Positions 54,547 through 64,000 of a DNA stretch of 64,000 nt are shown one piece after another. The notes beneath the pieces were generated by a model. The model saw nothing but the letters and a program-made list of their open reading frames with translations. It was not told where the DNA came from and did not search any database. Position 1 is the first letter of the stretch; every line of letters begins with the position of its first letter. The stretch lies in contig QKYT01000187.1 in the NCBI GenBank assembly GCA_003550305.1, forward strand, positions 98,658-162,657, written 5' to 3'. A program made the translations under genes and the position numbers. Source of the stretch: Glomus cerebriforme (Eukaryota > Glomeromycota > Glomeromycetes > Glomerales > Glomeraceae).

Positions 54547-56695
54547 ATAATTTTATTAGTTATAAATATAATTACACTAATTATCAGTCCCATATTATAT
54601 ATAGTAAACATAAGAAAATTTTCCTATTTATAATTATACTATATTACGTGATTAATATAATTTTATACAACATGTATCTATTCATATGTAATATGTAAAG
54701 TACGCCATCTATTCATTTAAAAAAAAACTAACTAAAACTTATATTACTATTTATTAGTCATAAATCTTAAAATAAACTAAAATGCAGTTAAAATTGTATA
54801 AGAAATTACAATTATATAATAAAGTAAATTTTACAAGTATATGTTATTATATATAATCACAGTATGATTATATAGTAAAAAATCTTAATATAGGTATACC
54901 TCTCTATAAACATACTATTTGGTGATTCTAAGGAATATGATTATAAAGAGGAATAACTGTATATGTAATTCAGAAATATCAAGCCATGCCAAAAATATTT
55001 CATAACAATATTTCACATCTAGTTATATTTTAAAATAATAGATCTCATAAAGATATATGCAGAATTGTATATTAATATACAGATGATCCAAAAAAAATAT
55101 CTAAAATTATTAACAAATATTTGTAAAATTAGAATTTTGTGATCTTTAATTTTACTAAAGTAATAGATGATTTACTTACAATTAAATTGGATTGGAATTT
55201 TCCTTTGAAACTAGATAAGTAGAATTTTTTCTTAAAGCTATTGAATAAGTAAGATAAAATATATATTTTTTCTGGATGTTAAAGTTATATTCAGATTCAC
55301 TACATCTTTTTATTTATAATTTCCTTTCACTATTATTAGAATAAGTTTTCAGTTCTATAGTTACATTATTATGCTTTGTATTGAAAGGATTTGATTAATA
55401 AAAGCAATAATTTTTCTATTTTTAGCAAAAATAATATCTTTCAGATATTGGCATTTATTCTTTAACATGTCAATAAATTTTTCAGCTGATGCAATAGCTT
55501 TTCTTATATCATGAATTATATCTTTGAAAAAGATAATATAATTTTGCATATATTTTTATAAGTATGTTCAAATTTTATAGTAATTTTTTACTAATATCTA
55601 TTTGGATTTATAAATATATTTTCTAATTAAAATTAAATCATTATTTTTGATATATTTTTTTTTTTAAAAAAAAAGAAATATTGGATTTTATTTTTAAAAA
55701 GAAAATTAAAAATTATATTAGTTTTTTTTACTATCTAATTTACTATAAATTAACAAATGAAAAAAAAAGCAAAATAAACTTATAGGATAATTTATATTTT
55801 TTAAATTTTTTATTTTATTAAAATAGTATATATAATATTTCATTCTTCTTATTTTACTTTAGATATATAGATTTTCATAATAATATCAAATATATTTTGG
55901 ATTAATATAATTTTTTTTATATAATTCTTTACAAACTAACAGATTATTAAACTCTTAATTCCTTTAAAGTTTAGTAAAAATGTTTAATATAATGGATAAC
56001 TCTTCTTGCTGATCCTTATGTTCATTTCTTTTAAGAAGTTTGAAAAAGAAAAGTAGCTTTTTTTGCCATTTTGTATTAAAAAAGAAGTCTTTTAGTCTTA
56101 GAAAAAGTATTTTTATACTACTGGAATTAACTAAAAAACTTTAGAAAGTATGGATAATAGTTTCTAATTTACCAAGTTTTTTCATAAGTCAAGTTTTCAA
56201 TAACTTTCAGTCATTTACGTTTTATTTCAAATTAATATCTGAAGAGCTATTTGCTATTCTAAAGTACTTTTTACAAATACAAGATGAAAAAGTAAGACTT
56301 ATAGTTATTTTTGGTGAACCCAAAAGTTGGTCTAATGCAGAGTTTTCTTAAAAGTAAAAATATTTTTTGTAGAGTTAAAATATGAGTTTGATGTAACAGG
56401 AAGAGTTTTTTTCTAATATATAAGTTTGATGTTTATCCTTAATTATTTTATTAATTCATTTTCTGTTGAAAAAAGTATCAATTTTTGAGATATTGGTATA
56501 CTTTTGAAATCTGGGTAATTTAGCAATATATATCCCAATATAATAAGAATGTTAGCTTTTCTGGCAAAATTTTTTTCAATTATTAATAAGTACCTTAAGC
56601 TCAAAATTTTGCATATTGTTAAACATTTATTATATAGGGATTATGACAGCTGATCACCTGTTAATAATTAGTTTTATTGTTATACATGATTTAAA
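54547..56695. other. AT-rich DNA without recognised genes
   Basis: 2.1 kb with frequent stops. It includes a T11A9 palindrome at 55655-55674 and a 62-codon minus-strand open stretch (55361-55549) with no family resemblance. Nothing supported. Confidence 0.4.
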
Positions 56696-56912
56696 CATGT
56701 AGCCGAAACTTTCAAAGATATGATTGAGGTTTTGGCATCTCCAAAATTTTAGTATAATTAATAACTTTAATTATGACTAGAACTTGGCCAAAACTCTTGA
56801 GACTTCATTTTATAGTTTCGGCCAAATCTTAGGTTTGATTTTTATCATATTTTGGCTTAAATTAAATTTGAAAATTTGGCTAAAAGTTACGTGAAAAGGT
56901 TTCAGCTATATG
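56696..56912. mobile_element. Possible non-autonomous element with imperfect inverted termini
   Basis: CATGTAGCCGAAACTTTC (56696-56713) and the complement of 56895-56912 pair over 18 bp with three mismatches, all transitions. Between them GGCCAAA-type strings recur in both orientations (near 56793 and 56818, and GGCTAAA near 56877). No target duplication was resolved. Confidence 0.4.
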
Positions 56913-59103
56913 TATAACATGATTCCTTAGTTTTTGTTTTACAAATGATAATCTTTTAAATTAGCTTCTTAAGGTAACATAATAAGTTATTATTAGAAAA
57001 TCTAAAAAAAGTAAATAATGAAGATATGGATATAGTATGACTAGTGTCAGATTATATTAATGCAGGGATTTGAAGAGAGGGGAAATGTTATTTGAGAGTT
57101 TTTTTTACAATAGGTATATCAAGGATTAAGATTCTTAAAAATGTAGGGATTATTAATAATTATATAAGCAGTTATTTTAATTCAAAAATAAAGAATTCAG
57201 CTTCATGTTAGAGTTAGACGGAAATTGATCTATTTTGGAAGATTATTACCAGATATATTAATGACAAAGGTTTTTAAATAGGAGTTATAAATGAGACAAT
57301 GTAAGCAGTTAATTTGATTCAATTGGAATATCTATAATACTATTAAAAACTGGCTTAGTAAGGTAGAAAAATAGAGGTAGTATAGTTTTTTTTCTTTTTG
57401 TATTTTAGTGATAATTATTTTTATATAGTTTCTTCTTTTTGAGAGTTGGCATTAGTATCTAACTTTTATAAATTCATCAATGTTTTATGTTAGTTAGAAG
57501 ATCCAAGAGTTTTGTGAAAAGATTTAGACAGATTGGCTAAAGATAGTTTTTATACACTAGGATATAAAAAGATTCAAAGTATATTCTATCTAAGAACTGA
57601 AGGTTCAGTAATATGGTCTCACTTTAAGAACCTATATAGCATAAGTGTGACAAGTAGCATTTTGCTGCTTCTTAATAAAGTAGAGGATTTATCATGGAAA
57701 TGTATCTTTTGTTTTTTTTGCCTAAATATAAACAATATTCATCTTGTCTTCAAAAAAAAAAAAATGTTTAATGTAATATTTGTATTGCTTTTCTTATACT
57801 TTGATTACTAAACTATATTGTAGATAATAAATATTAAAATATAATCCATTTAAATGCTTTGGAATTTTGAAAAAGTCAGATTAATATGTCTTAAATAGCA
57901 ATCTGAGTAATTTATCGATGCATCGCTAGTATCACGTGATTTCATAATTCCGGCCGGAATTAAATGATTGTATAACATTATCTAAAATACCAAAAAAGGA
58001 TATTATGGCCGGCGTTATAAAATTTGGCCGAAATTAAGCATATGATGAATAATATGGAAACTAAGGGTGTGACGCGTGTCGGCGTGGATGACAAATTATT
58101 ATATATAATCACGTGACAGGGTGGCCATTACTTTTTTCTAATTTTTATATATATATTAATCTTTAATTTTTAAAATGCTATTTTTATATTTATAATAATA
58201 TTGGATATAAATTATATTTATTTTTTTGTTCATTAACATTTTATTTTTAAATTCTGTTTTTCTTTATTTAAAAAATATTATATAAATGTTATCATAAGTA
58301 ATTGTCATCGCATCAGCTGATTATGCAGAATTAAAAATGGAATGAAACTTTGCCCAAAATTCCACTCTAATGCTAGTGCGTTGATAATTACATGTGATGA
58401 TATTTAAAAATATTTATAATTTCAAAAATTTAATATTAGTAAAAAGAATATAAAAAAACCTATAATAAAATTTCAAAAATCGAATATTAATATGCATTAT
58501 ACTTAGAATAACTAATTTTAAAAGAATAAAATATTTTTCGTTTTCAATCATAGCAAATTAGGTAATAGATCTTTTATCCTAAGATAATTATTATTATTTT
58601 ATTGAATACATATGCTATAATCTGTTAAAAGATTTAGTAAAAAGAAGATTTTGAAATAATTCAAATTAATGGATAATTTCTTTGCCTTTAATGTTGATTA
58701 AAAATGCTTTATTATTAAAAGTGTTTTTTTTTTGTACATTTTACCTTTTTCCTGTGAATAATATGCTATTTTAAGAAAATATTTATTTTATTCTATAAAA
58801 TTTTTGAACAAGAAAAAAATTTTCGAACTTTAAAAAATTTACAAAATAATCTAACAAAAAAATATCGTCTAATTATTTTTTTTTTTTTGGTGTTGAATTA
58901 GCTTCTAGACAAAGTTAGTAATACAATCGATCTTTGATATTTTCATTTTCGACGATCTGATACAAAGGTAAATTGTTATTAAAAAAAAAATAATAGAAAA
59001 ANAAAAAAAATGAATTAAAAAGAATAGCTCTCATCTTGAATCGGGGAAGTAAAAAAAAAAGGGGGGGGAGGAAAAATGAAAGAAAGAGAATTCGATTAAA
59101 TTA
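56913..59103. other. AT-rich DNA with relic ORF and palindromic block
   Basis: Contains a plus-strand open stretch (57533-57811, RLAKDSFYTLGYKKIQSIFY) that looks coding-like but is isolated and unrecognised. A CpG-bearing block at 57930-58120 has the perfect palindrome AATTCCGGCCGGAATT (57946-57961) and CACGTG at 57933 and 58110. An N lies at 59002. The final part is 3' flank of the CPSF6-like gene. Confidence 0.4.
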
Positions 59104-61768
59104 TCACGTTTTTAGGCTACCTCGCCCATCCACGCGCCCATGTTCATCATCACGAATTCTTTTTACTCCATGAGGCGCTCTATCATACCCTCTGTAAATA
59201 TTTAATAATTTATTTAAAGATCAAGAATTTTGTAAGAATCTAAATATAATTAAAGATTGTCCTCAGCGCGGAAACTTAAGATACCAGGGCGGTTATTGGG
59301 AGGGGAAATACCTTTGTCCTCGTGGTGCTACAGGTACTGTTTCATCTCCACCTCCGTATCCACTTTCAAAGAATGCTGGATTAAAATGCGGTGCAGGGAA
59401 TCCTGCAGGTCCAGTTGGTGCTAATATATTAATGTTTATAAATATAAAAATCCGAGTTTTTTTTTTTTTGTAAATCAAATTTCAAATACAAACCTCCAGT
59501 GAAACCACCTCCCATATTGAAATCTTCACCGTATCCTCCACGCATTACTCCTCGTCCACCCATCATTCCACGACGAGCAGGAACTTGTCCTCGCATACCC
59601 ATCATTCCTCCACGTGCTGTCATCATAGGGTTCATTGCAAATGCAGATGCATCTCCTACACCACCGAAACCATTCATATATCCTCCACGACCAGAGCTAA
59701 AAGCACCATATGGGTTCATTTGATTAAAAAAATTTCTTGGTTCAGGTGCCCCCCGGAAACCACCACGAGGATGATGAAATTCCATCCCAGTTGGTCTCAA
59801 AACTGCAGGACGTACGGGAAGATTAGTAGATGTTCGTTGACCTCCAGAAGTTTGCTGTTGCATTGCTTGACGAGCAGCTTTTGGTGGTGGTTCTTTATTA
59901 AGTAAAAAAAAAAAAAAAAATTTATTAAATAAAAAATTAATTAATTAATTAATTAATTTTTCAAGATGAAAAAAAAGAATACCTTTCGGTACGGTTTTGA
60001 AAGGATTACCATTAGCTGAACTTGTAAAATTGACGAGGCATTTTTTACCCGTGATTTCACTAATAAAATAAATAATAGAATAAGATCGGAGATCGCTGTT
60101 TAAAATCAACAATTTTAATAAATAATCATGAAATCAAACTAACACTGCCTCCATTCTATCTTTAACCTTGCTTGCCGACTCTGATGAAGTGAATTCCATA
60201 TAAGCGACACTATCAACAAAATAGAAATATAATCAATGAATACGATTTCAATTTTTTTAAAAAAAATATATTATACATAGATAAGTTACCCTCGTGATTT
60301 TCCGTTTACTTTATGTTCATAGAAAGTAACTTCTGTTACATCCGACCCTACACCAACATCACGAGCGACATTTCTAAGATCTTCATCCGTAGTCCACTAT
60401 AATAAAGTAAATAATAATAACAAAAAAAAAGATTAAATTATCAAATTATATTTTAAATTAATATAGAAATAAAAAATAAAAAAATTAAACTTTTCGATTT
60501 ACCCAATTCAAATCACCAATATATAACGCGTTTGTAGCAGCATTTGTCACTGGTTTACGGTCTGGAAGTTGGTGACTCATACCACTATTTGCAGAAGAAA
60601 CTCGTGGTACGGCATTGTCATGACCTATGGTAACATTATATAAACGAAAAAAAAATATATTTTTTTATTGACGTGTTTACTATATATATATATATATATA
60701 TATTTCAATCTCTTCATAATGTGAATTTATAAAGGTAAAACATAATTATTAATGTTATATATGCCACTATATTTTACCTTCAAGAGTAGAATTTTGTGTA
60801 TTTGTCCTTGAATCTTCTTCGGATCCTTCCATTTTCACTTCAAAAGCCTATTTTTAAAATCGACAATTAAGAATTTGAGCAAATATCGTTCAAATATATG
60901 ACGAGATTATTTGGAGACAGGAACAAAGAGAAAAAAAAGAAGAAAAGCAAGGCCTTGTAAGTTCACATTGAAACTCTTTTTATTTTTTTGATTCCAGGTT
61001 CAATTGGATTTGATATACAATTTTTTTTTTCTTTTTTTTTTTTGATAGTTTTACTTTGTCATGTATATTTTTTCATTTCTTATAAATATATATACAATCT
61101 TTTCTTTTTTTTTTTTTTCCTCCTACAATTACAGGCATTTTCAAATGATGATAATGACAAACTATCAAATAAATAATCTTGAACCATTAAAGAATTATAA
61201 AATTAAAAACAATTAATTGCAGACAAACAAATGCAAACAAAATCGAAAACATATAAACACACAAATGGAGAATTGAAGAGGAAAAAAAAAAATAAAAAGA
61301 TGCAAAGAAGCCTAAAAAATTCCACCCATTCTTATAATACAACACAGCGCAGTTCAGGTATACATATACAGCTACTTAAAATAAAAAGTAATAGAAACAT
61401 TGGAACCAGCTGCGCTGTGAAGTAATTACGAACCTTTTCACCTTCCCCGAAATCAGCAAACAAATCATCGTCACCATCTTTATTTTCATGATCACCATGC
61501 TGGTGGTGGTCTGAAATAGAAACATTATAATCTAAATCGTTATCTCTCCTACGTTTAGCTGGTCGACTTTCATCTTCATCTAAAATCTCAGCATACAAAT
61601 CTACTTGCTTTAATTATAATATAAAGTAAAAAAAAAAAAAAAAAAGGTTGATCTCAAAGCTGTTCAAGTACATTTGTTTGAGACTAAAAACAATTAATCT
61701 TAACATACGGTATCTCCATTTCCTCCATCAAAGTTACTATCGTTGTATATATCAAACTCGTCAGCCAT
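59104..61768 (-). CDS. CPSF6/CFIm68-like RRM protein (mRNA 3'-end processing)
   Basis: Minus-strand gene from ATG 61768-61766 ([18 protein letters not shown]) to TGA 59106-59104 (VDGRGSLKT). An acidic N-terminus ([23 protein letters not shown]) precedes an RRM whose first strand and helix read [20 protein letters not shown], very like the CPSF6 RRM; RNP1-type KSRGVAYMEF follows. A Gly/Arg/Met-rich tail ([19 protein letters not shown]) and a short charged end follow. CPSF6 binds CFIm25 (NUDT21) and helps choose poly(A) sites in the nucleus. Intron 60850-61434 is long (~585 bp) for this window. The final exon (59104-59191) is assigned by splice phase; reading through instead would stop at 59293. 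Confidence 0.85.
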
Positions 61769-63872
61769 AATTACAAGACAGAAAATATTAAAACGATTTA
61801 TTTTTTAAAATCCAGCTGGAAAAAAAAATTTACAAATTCTAAATAATTAGCTGAAAAAACGAAAAACCTAAAAGTAAGTAATAGCCGGATGTTTAAAAGT
61901 CTTTAACAGTTTATATGTATGAGCCGCAAGGGATTGGTTTTTTTTATGATGGGAAAAAGATGGTGATTATGTCGATGCATTAAAAAAAAGTGGCTGGCTG
62001 ATTAATTGTTAATAAAAGTATTTTTTCCCCACACATCCCTTACAATCATTACTATAAATAGGATATACGTGATCCCAAAATTTAACTCATAACTTGTTTT
62101 AAGTAAGTTTAATTTGCACTTTTTGCTCTATATTATACAATTTTTATTCGAGATCACGCGAAGAAAATATATTATTGATTGACCGGTTCTAACTATATAA
62201 AATTAATCTGTATAAAGTCAGGATTTTAATAAATTAAATTTCGGGAACGATACATTAGGTTATGTGTAAAATTATAGTAAGACGGTGTGGTACACATGAT
62301 GTGTATGTCTTTTTAATACTTCAAGTCCATACCTGACCTTTAGTTTATCATCTTGGAAAGTATTGCTATAGTTTTATTAGGCAAATTGTGGGTTTATAGT
62401 TACAGTTTCTTTACAGATTAATGTTAATCAATCAAGGATGGCAAATTTTTAAGGTCATTTTGAGGTCATTTCGGGTCATTTACGAAACATTTACAGTACC
62501 ATTACATCATTCAACCTGATGAACTAATTTACTGGATGGTTTACAACTTTTCTCAATAAAGTAACCACCATAATATCTTGGTTTAACCCTAATCCTAAAA
62601 TATACATACAATAACAAACTTGAAAAGACGATGCATATTCTTATTTTAACATTTCAAAGATTACAATAGAATTCACTTTGCGAAATCCATTTTATTTATA
62701 TATTTAATTTGTTAGTTTTTTTTTTCTGAAAGCACGTTACAAATTAGTATAAAAAAACGAAATTACTACAGTATAAGTTATATAACTGTTCTGATATTAG
62801 AATAACAAATAAAAAAAAAATCAAAAGAACCTTGCGTCACTTAAAAAGTTTTACATGATCACATTTTCCAAACAAAGTATACACTATGGTGTTATTCTCA
62901 TGTTTCCTAATTCTGCCGACCTTAATTTCCAATTTTAAAAAAAAAATCACACGTTAAAAACACGACTAGATAATATTGTATTAGCGTAAAGCTAACCATT
63001 TACAATGCACAGACCAAGTGAGATTTTCTAACATTATCATCTTACCTAGATATAGAGAGAAATTACTTATTTTTTTTACCCATCCAAAAAAAAAAAATAA
63101 TTACATAATTGTTTTATTATTTGTAGGTAACATTTATGCAAATTTACAAAATTGTAACTTATACCTATTTTCTATATTTTCTATGTCAAATTATTTTCGT
63201 GTTTACGTCAAGATTTCGATAAATATGTCACATGGTATGTTTATTATTTATCGAATTATTATTTTCTTTTTAAAATTCTTTTGATCAAAAAAATAATAAT
63301 AAAAGGGAGCAACAAAGGAATAGGTAAATGAGTACTACAATAACAAAAAAAAATAAAATAAAATAAAATAAAATATAGAAAAAAAAATTAGATGGATGGA
63401 TTACACGACAGAATTTTAAGAAATCATGACATATTAATGATACCTTTTTTTTAAAAAATAAATAAGTATTCATTTGATTATAAATGATCTATAAACTACG
63501 TCAAAAAGTTTCAAATATTTTTACCCTGTAAAAATTCCGGGGATATTAAATTAATCCTCAGAATTTTTTTTTTTTATGTTGGGGATTTTGACATTAAAAT
63601 GATTAAATTATATATTTATATGTACGTTTTTTGATAGTAAATGTAATGATGATCTCTAAATTTACATCAAAAAAATGTACATATCATAACAACGTATCAC
63701 AGATAGGAAGAACCTTGTTCATGTGATTTGAATTTTTAAAGGTAATACATAAACATCCAAGTACCCCACAAATTTCAATTTCCAAGTATGGAATTTTCAC
63801 TAATTTTCATCGTGAGAACAATTTCTTTTAATTAGTTGATCTTAAAAAGAATATTCTCTTTATTACTTCTAT

Positions 63873-63914
<42 letters not shown>

Positions 63915-64000
63915 AAAGAAAATGAATTTGAAAATAAATTAAACAAATTAAATCATATTTTAAAGTTTTTTTTTTAAAAAGAAAAAAAAATAATGAAAAT
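61769..64000. other. Upstream region of the CPSF6-like gene, no further gene
   Basis: AT-rich. GGTCATTT occurs three times in direct order at 62453, 62464 and 62474, about 690 bp upstream of the start codon. Open stretches at 63018-63473 on both strands are low-complexity and unsupported. Confidence 0.45.
63876..63912. repeat. Poly-A tract
   Basis: 37 consecutive A near the window end. No adjacent retroelement 3' end was recognised, so it is called a simple repeat. Confidence 0.8.

Noticed and set aside
43300..59103. RIP (repeat-induced point mutation) as cause of the decay
   Set aside because: Transitions dominate the few comparable sites, but dinucleotide context cannot be judged without intact relatives. 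Simple deamination of methylated cytosine explains it as well.

Overview
The window looks like nuclear DNA of an early-diverging fungus, most likely a Glomeromycotina (arbuscular mycorrhizal) species such as Rhizophagus. The reasons are strong AT richness, many short GT-AG introns (about 45-110 bp), long A/T homopolymers, fungal-type housekeeping genes, and decayed MULE/FAR1, Tc1 and gag-like transposon relics. The species assignment is inference. Two assembly Ns (31939 and 59002) lie in A-rich tracts.

Layout. Positions 1-43300 are gene-dense: Rim2-like mitochondrial carrier (-), NAC alpha (+), WDR20/CreC WD40 protein (+), RagC/Gtr2 GTPase (-), SMG9 (+), a 2 kb gap, DNA polymerase X (-), a 9.6 kb chromatin-reader/DNA-methyltransferase fusion gene (+), SMC3 (-), CHY zinc-finger protein (-), two tandem I78 protease-inhibitor genes (+,+), pirin (+), HAK/KUP potassium transporter (+), a small Stf2/HABP4-like protein (-) and Cdc37 (-). 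Several neighbours are divergent pairs sharing short promoters. From 43300 to 59100 there is a very AT-rich transposon graveyard: gag-like relic, 20-bp satellite, MULE relic, Tc1/mariner relic with decayed TIRs, a coiled-coil relic, a possible integrase relic, and a well-preserved 185-bp MITE. A CPSF6-like RNA-binding protein gene (-) follows at 59104-61768, then 2.2 kb without a recognisable gene.

The most interesting object is the gene at 15803-25372. Splicing 28 exons by eye gives one continuous frame of about 2508 residues: a disordered N-terminus, four PHF20-like Tudor repeats with small CxxC...CxxC zinc modules, ZZ-like fingers around an extended PHD finger, a GATA-like finger, and then a bacterial-type DNA amino-methyltransferase (motif I FLGRGT, catalytic HPPY) with its C-terminal companion domain. 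It resembles a horizontally acquired DNA methylase captured by a chromatin-reading scaffold, that is, a candidate histone-guided N6A/N4C DNA methylation writer.

All gene models come from reading translated frames and splice signals by eye. No database search was run, and family names rest on recognised motifs.
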